From NCBI GenBank assembly GCA_024102635.1, contig JAGFJO010000106.1, positions 1 to 39,546 of the forward strand: a DNA stretch of 39,546 nucleotides, given 5' to 3'. Below are positions 16,762 through 24,880 of the stretch, piece after piece. The stretch is from Deltaproteobacteria bacterium (GTDB lineage Bacteria; Bdellovibrionota_C; UBA2361; JAGFJO01). The position numbers were made by a program, and so were the translations under genes. Each line of letters starts with the position of its first letter. Position 1 is the first letter of the stretch. The notes beneath the pieces are model-generated. The model had not been told where the DNA came from, did not search any database, and saw only the letters and a list, made by a program, of their open reading frames with translations.

Positions 16762-17940
16762 TTACAACGCGCCGATGGAGGCGCTCCCGTTAACGAAGGC
16801 TTCTTGGCCAGGTAATCCGATACGCCGCTCGAAGTCGGACCACGCGGCGAAGAAACGTTCTTCGCTGAATTTGCCAGCCTGGTCCCTGCAAGCTTGAGCG
16901 CTGAAGTTATCCTCGCAGCGCATAAAATACTCTACACTCTTGATAATAGATTCGACCTGAGCGCTCCGTTCGCTTCTTCTCCTAATAAATACTCCGCTGA
17001 AGTTATCCGGAGCAAGACTCGAATTAATCCAAGGTTTTAGCCCATTTACTGTCTCTTTTAGTCCACCGTCAAAAAGTCCTATTACAGGCCTTCCGGCGGC
17101 CATGCACTCGACCGGGACAAGTCCATAATCCTCCGTGCCGGGGAAGATAAGCGCCCGGCAACGGCGAAGCCGATCAGCCAGCTGTGCTTGGTCGAGAAAA
17201 CCGAAAAAGGTTATATTCTCCCGTGCAGCGCGCCTGAGCCTTGCTTCTTCAGGCCCGCTTCCCACGATCCATAGCTGCTGCCCGTTGCGATTGAAGGCTT
17301 CAATCGCATGGTCTATTTTTTTGTAGGGAACCAGCGCCCCCGCACAGAGAAACGCTTCTCCCGTCTCCCCCTCACCACGAGACTTAATCCAGCCTGATTC
17401 CATTGGGGGGAAGATCACGCAAGCTTTTCGCTTATAAAAACGCCTAATGCGCGCTGCTACGAAGCTGCTAATGGCTATGAAATGATCGACCCTGGCGGAA
17501 CCTTTCAAGTCCCAGCGCCGCAGCCTGCTGATGATCGGCCATACAAATGGCAACAGCCGTCCGAAGTAAGCAGAGGCCTGATCCCAGATATAACGCATCG
17601 GGGTAAAACAGTAACAGATGTGCACACAGCCCTCGGGCACACGAACATTCTTAGCGGCGGCATGACTAAGGGATATCACCAGATCGTACCCTTGCAGATT
17701 TAGGGTTCGCACCGCTGCAGGGTAAAGCGGCAGAAGGAAGCGGTAGTATTTGCGCACCAAAGGGAGCCTGTTTAGGAAGGAAACCTGCTTGACTTTGCGA
17801 TCAATTTCATGAGCCGTGCTGCCGGGAACGTGCAGCAGAGTGAAGATATCAGCTTGGGGGTAGATTTTCAGGAAGGCCAGCAAGCATTTCTCTCCGCCTC
17901 TAAGGCCGGTCAGCCAATCATGAACTAATGCGACTTTCAT
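16762..17940 (-). CDS. GT4-family glycosyltransferase
   Basis: 392 residues when started at the ATG at 17940. MKVALVHDWLTGLRGGEKCL is a classic N-terminal strand and Gly loop of GT4 mannosyl/glucosyl-transferases. The C-terminal Rossmann domain shows FLCAGALVPYKKIDHAIEAF, WIVGSGPEEARLRR, FFGFLDQAQLADRLR and ALIFPGTEDYGLVPVECMAAG, the E-x7-E donor-binding motif (EDYGLVPVE) with retaining chemistry. The open frame extends 12 codons further upstream, but those lie in the preceding gene, and the start at 17940 begins one base after its TGA (TGA-A-ATG), a coupled arrangement. It adds one sugar to the lipid-linked repeat unit in the cytoplasm. Donor and linkage cannot be inferred. Confidence 0.92.
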   Translation of the reverse strand: MKVALVHDWLTGLRGGEKCLLAFLKIYPQADIFTLLHVPGSTAHEIDRKVKQVSFLNRLPLVRKYYRFLLPLYPAAVRTLNLQGYDLVISLSHAAAKNVRVPEGCVHICYCFTPMRYIWDQASAYFGRLLPFVWPIISRLRRWDLKGSARVDHFIAISSFVAARIRRFYKRKACVIFPPMESGWIKSRGEGETGEAFLCAGALVPYKKIDHAIEAFNRNGQQLWIVGSGPEEARLRRAARENITFFGFLDQAQLADRLRRCRALIFPGTEDYGLVPVECMAAGRPVIGLFDGGLKETVNGLKPWINSSLAPDNFSGVFIRRRSERSAQVESIIKSVEYFMRCEDNFSAQACRDQAGKFSEERFFAAWSDFERRIGLPGQEAFVNGSASIGAL

Positions 17941-17941
17941 T

Positions 17942-19165
17942 TCATTCGGGGCCGGACAAAGTGCGGCGGTAAACACTTAGAATGGACCGCGCGATGTTCG
18001 ATCTCATATAAGGGGTGAAGTGAACGCTTAAGGCGGCATGGTTAGGTTCGTTCAGTTTAGGCACCGGACGATTCTGCAGAAAGCTGTACATCGCATCAGC
18101 CAAGCTTTGCACTTCGAAATCTTCGCAACGATAATCGTTGGAAGTCAGAAGATCGCATACGGCCGCGACTGGGCGGCTTATCACCGGAATACCAACGGCC
18201 TGCGCCTCCAATACGGGCAGGCAAAAGCCCTCTTCCCTTGACGCTACTACGAGAGCCTGAGCGCCTCTATACCAGGAGCGCAGCTCTTCTTTACTTACCC
18301 GGCCTACTATCTTCACCCCTTTTACGGTCGAGGCGAGATCCAGTAGGTGTTCGCGGTCTACCATGCTCTGCGTGCCCTCACCCAACAGAACCAGCTTAAG
18401 ATCTCCGAATACTTTACCTTGCCGTCCGCTCTTCTCCTGAGCCGCTTGGGTTTCCAGCTTTTCCCGCACACGGCGGAAGGCATCGAGAAGATCAGCTACT
18501 CCTTTGTGAGGCTTTAAGTTTGACAAAATGCTGAGGAAGTATTTTCCGCAGCAGCGCTGATGAGGAGCCTCTCCCTGCGAGCGGCCCTCCAGAAAATAAG
18601 GATCGAGAGCGTTCGGCACAACCGAGATCTTCGATACTATCGCAGGTTTATTGCGCGCGAACTCGGCCAATTTCTGTTGTGACGCACGGCTGACCGTAAC
18701 CACAGTATCAGCGCGTCGCAGCGCTGATCTTATGAGGAAGCCCGCCAAGTACGGTATGAACGGCTTCTCTGGGAACTGCAAGTGAATTAGGTCGTGGATC
18801 GTCACGACCGTGGGGATCGGAATGCCGTAAGGCAGCGTGTAGTGCGGCTCATGAAATAGATCGTAGTTCGAGAAGTCGATTCGCCTGGCTAAGCGGAACA
18901 TCTCGTCAAATGAGTATGAGCTAGCGCTGTCCTCAATTACTGCGACCTGCGCGGCTAGGGTCCTCGCTGCGGCCGGCTTCACGATAGCCGTTAGCTCAAC
19001 CTCTCCGCTCTCGATCAGTCCCGCAATAAGATTCTCAATATAAACGCCGATTCCCCCATCGCCCAGCTTGCGGGCATCCAGAAGCAGGCGCAGCCGCCGA
19101 GCGCGGCCGTGCGCCGCAGCTTCGGATTCGGGTGCCTCATGCCGAACGGCTCCTACGGATTGCAT
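17942..19165 (-). CDS. GT4-family glycosyltransferase
   Basis: 407 residues. After a polar 23-residue leader the protein begins RLRLLLDARKLGDGGIGVY, the Gly-rich acceptor-domain start of GT4 enzymes. VTIHDLIHLQFPEK and DTVVTVSRASQQKLAEF lie mid-protein. The donor domain reads LSILSNLKPHKGVADLLDAF, VKIVGRVSKEELRSWYRGA and ALVVASREEGFCLPVLEAQA, which holds the EEGFCLPVLE E-x7-E motif. GGAAG lies close to the ATG. It is preceded by the GT2 gene (30-base gap) and followed directly by another GT4 gene, forming a four-gene minus-strand transcript that ends with the initiating phosphotransferase. Mannosyltransferases of this subtype often share IHDLIH, but specificity is unresolved. Confidence 0.92.
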   Translation of the reverse strand: MQSVGAVRHEAPESEAAAHGRARRLRLLLDARKLGDGGIGVYIENLIAGLIESGEVELTAIVKPAAARTLAAQVAVIEDSASSYSFDEMFRLARRIDFSNYDLFHEPHYTLPYGIPIPTVVTIHDLIHLQFPEKPFIPYLAGFLIRSALRRADTVVTVSRASQQKLAEFARNKPAIVSKISVVPNALDPYFLEGRSQGEAPHQRCCGKYFLSILSNLKPHKGVADLLDAFRRVREKLETQAAQEKSGRQGKVFGDLKLVLLGEGTQSMVDREHLLDLASTVKGVKIVGRVSKEELRSWYRGAQALVVASREEGFCLPVLEAQAVGIPVISRPVAAVCDLLTSNDYRCEDFEVQSLADAMYSFLQNRPVPKLNEPNHAALSVHFTPYMRSNIARSILSVYRRTLSGPE

Positions 19166-19195
19166 ACTTCCAATTCCGAAAAGAATATGAAATGG

Positions 19196-20215
19196 CTAAT
19201 TAACGAACATGCGGCGCAACTTTCCGCCTGACTCATCATGGCCTGCCTCACCATTAGGAGTGCCCTCTGGAGCACTGGCGATTATTCTGCGCACTACGTA
19301 TACCGGCTTATCCTGAGATTCGTAATAGGTGCGGGCCAACACTTCGGCCAGAAGCCCGAACACCAAAAACTGCAGACCGATGATGATTAACATAACGCCC
19401 AATGCAAGCAGAGGTCTGTTCCCCATCGGTACATGCTGAAATAAACGTTGATAAGTTAATATAGCCAAAGTAATCGTACCAGCGGCGGACGAAAGTAAAC
19501 CGATGGTTCCAAAGAGGTGAATGGGCCGTTTCGAATAGCCCAACAGGAATTTTACCGTAATTAGATCAAGGATTACTCTCAGTGTTCTGGAGATACCGTA
19601 TTTAGACTTGCCGAACTTCCTCTCCCTATGATTGACCGGCAGCTCGGCTATGCGCGCACCCACTTGATCGGCGAGCGCCGGGATAAATCGATGCATCTCA
19701 CCGTATAGTCTTATTCCCTTCGCAACCTCGGCACGCATTACCTTAAGAGTGCAGCCGTAGTCATGCAGCTGAACTTTTGTCGACTTCGAGATCAGCCAAT
19801 TTGCAATCATGCTAGGGAGGCGCCGAGAAAAGAACTTATCTTTTCGATCCTTTCTCCATCCGGCGACTAGGTCATACCCCTCTTCCAGCTTGGCGACCAT
19901 GCGCGGAATCTCTGCCGGATCGTTCTGTAGATCGCCGTCCATAGCAACCACTATCTCGTAGCGCGCATGCTGGAAACCGGCGGCCAAAGCGGCAGTCTGA
20001 CCGAAATTACGGCGGAATTCGATTACGCGCACGTTAGGATCATTTGCAGCAATGCCGGAGAGGACCTCAAGGGAACCATCACTTGAGCCGTCATCTACAA
20101 AAACTATCTCGTAGCCGCAGCCCATTCTCTCCATGACCGAAGTCACCTCCCTGTAACAAGGGTCGATGTTCTGCCGTTCATTATAAATAGGAACAATTAC
20201 CGATACGCGATCCAT
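19196..20215 (-). CDS. GT2 polyprenyl-phosphate glycosyltransferase with two C-terminal membrane helices (ArnC/GtrB-like)
   Basis: 339 residues from the ATG at 20215, chosen because AGAGGA sits just upstream and MDRVSVIVPIYNERQNI aligns with the usual family start; the frame runs 24 codons further but that leader is Pro/Cys-rich and unlike the family. VFVDDGSSDGS and VVAMDGDLQNDPAEIP are the nucleotide-binding and DxD sites, and WRKDRKDKFFSRRLPSMIAN follows. Two membrane segments at about 230-260 and 275-305 match ArnC, GtrB and DPM3-fused synthases, which attach a sugar to undecaprenyl phosphate. It leads the exopolysaccharide transcript. Possible jobs are side-branch glucosylation of the polysaccharide or lipid A/O-antigen modification. 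A GT-C partner is not next to it. Confidence 0.93.
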   Translation of the reverse strand: MDRVSVIVPIYNERQNIDPCYREVTSVMERMGCGYEIVFVDDGSSDGSLEVLSGIAANDPNVRVIEFRRNFGQTAALAAGFQHARYEIVVAMDGDLQNDPAEIPRMVAKLEEGYDLVAGWRKDRKDKFFSRRLPSMIANWLISKSTKVQLHDYGCTLKVMRAEVAKGIRLYGEMHRFIPALADQVGARIAELPVNHRERKFGKSKYGISRTLRVILDLITVKFLLGYSKRPIHLFGTIGLLSSAAGTITLAILTYQRLFQHVPMGNRPLLALGVMLIIIGLQFLVFGLLAEVLARTYYESQDKPVYVVRRIIASAPEGTPNGEAGHDESGGKLRRMFVN

Positions 20216-20376
20216 TTCTTCCTCTACAAACTCATCTCCCGGGCAACAGCGCGGGGGAGCTGAAATATTCGGCTCAGGGTAGCACAAGGGTAGAACTTAG
20301 CATACCGAGCGGCAAGATAACCCAGCAGGACCGCTCAACAATCCGGATAACCGTTTGATTTTCCTCTTATTAGAAG

Positions 20377-20478
20377 TCCGGCTCGTCACCTATATGATCC
20401 AGCTCAGCTGGTAGTGAGCCGGAAACGTTGAACTTACACCGCCGTGTGGCTGTTGCACGGCCGTACCGCTACAGGTAC
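20377..20478 (+). promoter_or_regulatory. Cluster of hairpins in the leader of the agmatine deiminase gene (candidate structured RNA)
   Basis: Three structured blocks follow one another. Block one is TCCGGCTC (20377-20384) pairing with GAGCCGGA (20416-20423), enclosing the perfect stem CCAGCT-C-AGCTGG (20399-20411). Block two is GCCGTG (20441-20446) with CACGGC (20456-20461), 9-base loop. Block three is GTACC (20463-20467) with GGTAC (20474-20478), 6-base loop. The run ends 65 bases before the aguA ATG and lies in the divergent gap between a GT2 gene and aguA. I do not recognise it as a known riboswitch class. Compensatory covariation in relatives would be needed to call it RNA. Confidence 0.4.
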
Positions 20479-20543
20479 TCTGAGCGATTAAACGTCGCCG
20501 GACCGGTTTTTTGCCGCGCCCTGCTTATAGAGATCTGCGTCTA

Positions 20544-21605
20544 ATGTCACCCAAAAAAAACGCCTTCAGCATGCCGGCCGAATGGGAGCCACACCGCGCT
20601 ACTTGGATCTGCTGGCCGCATCAAGAGAGCGACTGGCTCGAAAAGTTTCCCGCAATCCGCTGGGTTTATGCTGAGATAGTGCGCGTACTTTCAAAGTCAG
20701 AGCAGGTTTGCATCATCTGTCATGATGCATCGATACGGGAACTTGCCGCCTCGACACTCTCTCTCTGCGGGATACGAGAGGAAACATGCCGCTTCTATAT
20801 ACAGGCTAATGACCGATCTTGGCTTAGAGATTCGGGTCCTACTGCCGTCAGAACAGCCGACGGTAATCTTGCCTGGATTAAATGGACCTTCAATGCCTGG
20901 GCAAAGTATGAAAATTTCGAATTCGATCGCAATGTGCCGCAAACTTTTGCCGCTCAAACCGGAATTCCATTAGTAAACGCAGTAAGAAGCGACAACTCCA
21001 AGCCTTTTGTACTGGAAGGCGGGGCCATCGAGTGTGACGGTCGAGGCACATTAATGGTAACGGAAGAATGTTTACTATCGCAGGTTCAAGAGCGTAATCC
21101 CGGCTTAACACGTTCGCAATATGAACAGCACTTCAAGCAATATCTCGGCACGGAGAAAACAATATGGCTCGGAAGGGGTTGCGAAGGGGACGACACACAC
21201 GGCCATATAGATGATATCGCGCGATTCACCGCCCCCGGAAAGGTATTGCTGGCGTTCGAGGACGATCCATCCGATCCATTTCACGAGGCCTCCCAGGACA
21301 ACCTGCACCGTCTCTCCACGGCAAAGGATGCGCGCGGCCGGAGTCTTGAGGTAGCAAAACTACCTATGCCGGGCGCTATTTATTACGACGGCTACCGGTT
21401 GCCTGCCAGCTACGCCAATTTCTATATCTCTAATCAAGCTGTACTGGTGCCAACCTTCAATGATCCGCGCGACTATCAAGCGATTACTCAGATCAAGAAG
21501 GCATTTCCCGGACGGCAAGTGGTGGGAATCAACTCAACGGACTTGATACTCGGGATGGGAACTCTGCATTGCCTGACCCAACAGGAACCGCAAAGCTTCG
21601 ACTAA
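20544..21605 (+). CDS. aguA: Agmatine deiminase (peptidyl-arginine-deiminase family)
   Basis: 353 residues from the ATG at 20544; the frame can begin 11 codons earlier at a TTG, but MPAEWEPHRATWICWPHQ is the conserved family start and needs neither. Agmatine deiminase hydrolyses agmatine to N-carbamoylputrescine plus ammonia, a step from arginine to putrescine. NDRSWLRDSGPTAV carries the substrate-binding Asp residues, EGGAIECDG the Glu, GDDTHGHIDDIARF the catalytic His, and MGTLHCLTQQEP the catalytic Cys (Cys343). All core residues are present. No N-carbamoylputrescine amidase (aguB) or arginine decarboxylase gene is in the window, so the rest of the pathway is elsewhere. It is preceded by a structured leader and is convergent with the endonuclease/phosphatase-like gene. 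Confidence 0.94.
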   Translation: MSPKKNAFSMPAEWEPHRATWICWPHQESDWLEKFPAIRWVYAEIVRVLSKSEQVCIICHDASIRELAASTLSLCGIREETCRFYIQANDRSWLRDSGPTAVRTADGNLAWIKWTFNAWAKYENFEFDRNVPQTFAAQTGIPLVNAVRSDNSKPFVLEGGAIECDGRGTLMVTEECLLSQVQERNPGLTRSQYEQHFKQYLGTEKTIWLGRGCEGDDTHGHIDDIARFTAPGKVLLAFEDDPSDPFHEASQDNLHRLSTAKDARGRSLEVAKLPMPGAIYYDGYRLPASYANFYISNQAVLVPTFNDPRDYQAITQIKKAFPGRQVVGINSTDLILGMGTLHCLTQQEPQSFD

Positions 21606-21626
21606 CCGCAATGTTTCGGGCTAGGG

Positions 21627-22370
21627 TTACAACTCCAATACCGACAGTATAGGAGAGTGATCGGACAAACGGCTCCATTCCCGCCCGACAAGCACTTTTG
21701 CCCGTACCGGAGTGAAGCCACGGAAATAGATGCGGTCCAGCTGAGCAACCGGAAGACGGCTGGGAAAGGTCTTGGCATAACGGCCATGCAACTCTTTAAA
21801 TGCCTCTCTAAGCGACAACTCTTTGCAGATAACGTTACTTGCGCGAGAGTTCCAATCATTAAAATCACCGGCAATGATTAGAGGAGAAGCTTTAGGAACA
21901 TGCTGCGCCACAATATTGCAGAGATCGGATAGCTGCCGGCTGCGGCTCTGGCGCAGGAGATTGAAGTGCAGGCAGATTGTGTGGATGTTGATCCCGCTTT
22001 CAGGGTCGTTAACCACGGCGTGCAATACGCCGCGTCTCTCAAAGCGGTTCGTCGATACATCGAAGTTTTCCCAAGCAACTATGGGAAGCTTGGAGAGCAG
22101 AGCGTTCCCGTGGTGCCCTTCGTCATAGACAGCGTTCTTGCCGTAGGCGTAGTGTCCCCAGACGGTATCCGCAAGGTACTCGAACTGAGATTCGGTCGGC
22201 CATTCGGCATGGCGCCGGGCGTGAAGGTCGTGCCTACCGAGCACCTCCTGCAAAAAAACAAGATCGGCGCCTGAAGCCTGGATCCCCTCCTTGATCGCTT
22301 TAAGTGTGAATCGCCTGCTGCTGGTGCTAAAGCCCTTATGGATGTTGTAAGAGAGAACCGATAGCTGCAT
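21627..22370 (-). CDS. Endonuclease/exonuclease/phosphatase-fold protein (YbhP-like)
   Basis: 247 residues from the ATG at 22370; 24 further codons are open upstream but lie inside the clsB-like gene. MQLSVLSYNIHKGFS gives the first Asn metal ligand, LVFLQEV the catalytic Glu, IICLHFNLL-type and IAGDFNDWN the Asp/Asn pair, and RLSDHSPILSV the catalytic His near the C-terminus. This is the DNase I / sphingomyelinase / inositol phosphatase superfamily. The start follows the clsB-like stop by two bases (TAG-TG-ATG). In E. coli the related ybhP lies next to clsB (ybhO), so the pairing seems conserved. The true substrate (phospholipid-derived phosphodiester or nucleic acid) is not known to me. Confidence 0.9.
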   Translation of the reverse strand: MQLSVLSYNIHKGFSTSSRRFTLKAIKEGIQASGADLVFLQEVLGRHDLHARRHAEWPTESQFEYLADTVWGHYAYGKNAVYDEGHHGNALLSKLPIVAWENFDVSTNRFERRGVLHAVVNDPESGINIHTICLHFNLLRQSRSRQLSDLCNIVAQHVPKASPLIIAGDFNDWNSRASNVICKELSLREAFKELHGRYAKTFPSRLPVAQLDRIYFRGFTPVRAKVLVGREWSRLSDHSPILSVLEL

Positions 22371-22372
22371 CA

Positions 22373-23554
22373 CTATAACCAATTTCGAAACTTGTACAGC
22401 AGTGCACCTACTATGCGCTTCCAAAACGGCGCGCCCTTCCAATTCTGCTTAGTAATCTCTACACAGTTGTTGAGATCCTCAAGGGTTTGGTCAGCTAATG
22501 TGCGAATCGATTCCTCACTTGAAAGCACCACATCTACCTCTAGATCATGCAACAGGCTACGGTGGTTAAGATTGGTAGAGCCTACCATCGCCCAGTCATC
22601 GATTAAGACCGATTTGGCGTGCAGCATTCGAGGTAGATATTCATACACCCTCACCTGCCCCTTCAAAAGACTCTCATAATATGCGCTGGTAATTATCGGC
22701 ATAAAAAAAACATCGGAGTTATGCGGCACCAAAAGGCGCACGTCCGCGCCCTTACGAGCTGCAGCTTTCAAAGCTCTGATCAGAGACAATTTCGGAGCAA
22801 AATAGGCGGTTTCAATCCATACGCGCGATTTTGCACGCCGTATCCGTTTCAGTAATTCGCCGTAATTGGAACGTCGCATACGGCGTGTAATATTCAGCCT
22901 AACCAGACCATCCGTGTACCCGCGTCTGCCTTTGTACCATGCCTTTATCTTTTCTATATATCTACCGCTTGTAGGTCCAAAGGCGGTATTGAAAGCTCTA
23001 AGGAGGTCAACCACCGCACCGCCGCTCACTTTTACGGCAGTGTCCCGCCAAGCGCTCTCCCCGCTAATTTCGGCCGAGTGGCAGGCAGCGATGTTGAAGC
23101 TTCCGACAAGCGCCGTCCTCTGGTCAAAGATGCAGACTTTACGGTGATTACGCCGGTTCATACGGCCTAGAAGAGCGGAGAGGGAGAACTTACTTACCTC
23201 GTGCCATCGGCCGGATAATATGCGGCGCCACGGAAGTTCACGATAAATTCGGACCGCTGCGCCCGCCCTTTCAAGTCTTGACCCGAATGTCGAATACCAG
23301 TTCGGGGAGCCAAATCCATCGACCAGAACACGCACCACCACCCCCCTGCCTGCCGCGCGCTCCAACTGTTCGCATATCATTTCGCCGATAGGATCGTTAT
23401 CAAAAATATAAACCTCCAGCTCGATGCTCTTACAGGCACTGCTCAAAGCGCTGCACAGCTCGGAGTAATACGGATCTCCTTCAAAGAACAACTGCTCCTC
23501 TTGCCACTCCCTCTTAGAGATTATAGAAGTAATTTGAAGATCAGCTTCCGCCAT
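22373..23554 (-). CDS. clsB: Phospholipase D-superfamily cardiolipin synthase (ClsB-like)
   Basis: 393 residues with two HKD motifs: HRKVCIFD (His137, Lys139, Asp144) followed by GSFN, and HAKSVLID (His312, Lys314, Asp319) followed by GSTN. These define the paired catalytic halves of PLD enzymes. Unlike ClsA there is no N-terminal pair of membrane helices, and the length agrees with ClsB (about 410), so a membrane-peripheral cardiolipin synthase that condenses phosphatidylglycerol molecules is the best call. The downstream ybhP-like gene supports this. The gene starts only 22 bases from the divergent mltA frame, so the two starts must share a very compact control region or mltA begins further in. 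Another phosphatidyltransferase role cannot be excluded. Confidence 0.9.
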   Translation of the reverse strand: MAEADLQITSIISKREWQEEQLFFEGDPYYSELCSALSSACKSIELEVYIFDNDPIGEMICEQLERAAGRGVVVRVLVDGFGSPNWYSTFGSRLERAGAAVRIYRELPWRRILSGRWHEVSKFSLSALLGRMNRRNHRKVCIFDQRTALVGSFNIAACHSAEISGESAWRDTAVKVSGGAVVDLLRAFNTAFGPTSGRYIEKIKAWYKGRRGYTDGLVRLNITRRMRRSNYGELLKRIRRAKSRVWIETAYFAPKLSLIRALKAAARKGADVRLLVPHNSDVFFMPIITSAYYESLLKGQVRVYEYLPRMLHAKSVLIDDWAMVGSTNLNHRSLLHDLEVDVVLSSEESIRTLADQTLEDLNNCVEITKQNWKGAPFWKRIVGALLYKFRNWL

Positions 23555-23576
23555 TCTATGCCACTATACTAAAATT

Positions 23577-24845
23577 ATGTGCCCTCAAGCGCCTATAGCT
23601 CCCTCTTCTTCCTGCCGCCTCTCAGCGCGACGCGATGTCCTTCTCAGATTAACCGCTGTGATTAGAATCAAAGTAATTTTTATTATAACGCTTATCATCA
23701 CCGCCTGCGCTAGGGCTCCACTAGCTAAATTATCCGACGCCATGCGGCCTGACTCGGCTCCTCAACTCGGCGATGATCTTAAGCTGGAGAATCTTAGCAA
23801 TGCCCTCTCCGCTCAAATTGAGTTTTTCAGCCGGCAGGACCAGGGCCGGATTATGTCTTTCGGGCCCCGCAAGATAACAGTTGCCGACTACGCGGCGGCC
23901 CTCAAGCCGCTTGCCGAAGCCATTTCGGCCGGAGACGCGGGACGATTCTATCAAATTATAGAGAATAATTTCGACTTCTACGAGGTATACGGCCAGCCGC
24001 GCTGGGGAGAGGTTCTCGTCACATCGTATTATGAACCGGTGCTTTTAGGAGACACGACCCCTGGAGAACTATTCTCACAGCCGCTTTACCGCAAACCTAC
24101 AGACCTTTTGAAACTGGATCTGAGACTTTTTCAGCCTGACATTGTTGAGACACGCAAGCATCGTGCACGGCTCGACAATGATAAGGTGCTACCCTACTAT
24201 TCCAGAAAGGAGATCGATTCAGATGGCGCTCTCGCTGGACGCGGACTCGAGATCTGCTGGGTTGATCCGGTCGAGGCTTTCTTCCTTCACATTCAGGGCT
24301 CTGGGACGGTAGTTCTTCCTTCCGGTCAAGAGCTGCGGCTCACCTATGCTGATAAGAACGGTCTTCCCTACCGCTCGATCGGCGTCGATATCAGGCAAGC
24401 ATTACCTCCTGAGAGCAAGATTTCAGCCGACGTGATTAGGAATTTTCTGATCAATGTAAGCGCTGAAGAGAAACGCAGTTACATGAATAAGAATGAGAGC
24501 TATGTATTTTTTACGGTATCGGATACCGGGGCTATTACCTCCAGCGGGATTCCCGCAACTGCCGGCCGCACCATAGCGACGGACACTCGATTTTTTCCGA
24601 AGGGCGCTCTGGCGTTTCTGGAATTTGAAAAACCGGTATACCGAAGCAACTCGGATCCCTATCCCGAGGATTCCGAGAAGGCCTCGCGATTCGTCATCGA
24701 CCAGGATGCCGGCGGAGCTATACTGGGAGGAGGCCGCGTGGATCTATTTTGGGGACGGGGAGATGATGCGGGACGGTACGCGGGTCGGGTAAATTCCCGG
24801 GGCAAGCTTTGGTATCTGCTTCCGAAATCGGCCACTCGCGGCTGA
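23577..24845 (+). CDS. mltA: Membrane-bound lytic murein transglycosylase A (MltA), lipoprotein
   Basis: 422 residues. VTSYYEPVLLG opens the MltA domain, GRGLEICWVDPVEAFFLHIQ is its hallmark, and the C-terminal 3D domain has ATDTRFFPKGALAFL, FVIDQDAGGAILGGGRVDLF and WGRGDDAGRYAG, including the catalytic Asp region. The enzyme cleaves glycan strands with 1,6-anhydro-MurNAc formation at the outer membrane. The lipobox is IITAC (Cys44), but the signal peptide is long when read from the ATG at 23577. An in-frame GTG at 23658 would give a normal 17-residue signal (VIRIKVIFIITLIITAC) and leave room for a promoter between the divergent genes; neither start has a clear Shine-Dalgarno sequence. The gene is convergent with the PilB-like gene, 35 bases apart. 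Confidence 0.93.
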   Translation: MCPQAPIAPSSSCRLSARRDVLLRLTAVIRIKVIFIITLIITACARAPLAKLSDAMRPDSAPQLGDDLKLENLSNALSAQIEFFSRQDQGRIMSFGPRKITVADYAAALKPLAEAISAGDAGRFYQIIENNFDFYEVYGQPRWGEVLVTSYYEPVLLGDTTPGELFSQPLYRKPTDLLKLDLRLFQPDIVETRKHRARLDNDKVLPYYSRKEIDSDGALAGRGLEICWVDPVEAFFLHIQGSGTVVLPSGQELRLTYADKNGLPYRSIGVDIRQALPPESKISADVIRNFLINVSAEEKRSYMNKNESYVFFTVSDTGAITSSGIPATAGRTIATDTRFFPKGALAFLEFEKPVYRSNSDPYPEDSEKASRFVIDQDAGGAILGGGRVDLFWGRGDDAGRYAGRVNSRGKLWYLLPKSATRG

Positions 24846-24880
24846 CGCCTGCCCGCCGCAGTGCCGAGCCCTCACCTAAG

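Noticed and set aside
20392..20423. tRNA-like D-arm (AGCTCAGCTGGTAG)
   Set aside because: No acceptor stem, anticodon stem or T-arm could be fitted around it; I treat it as part of a hairpin in the aguA leader.
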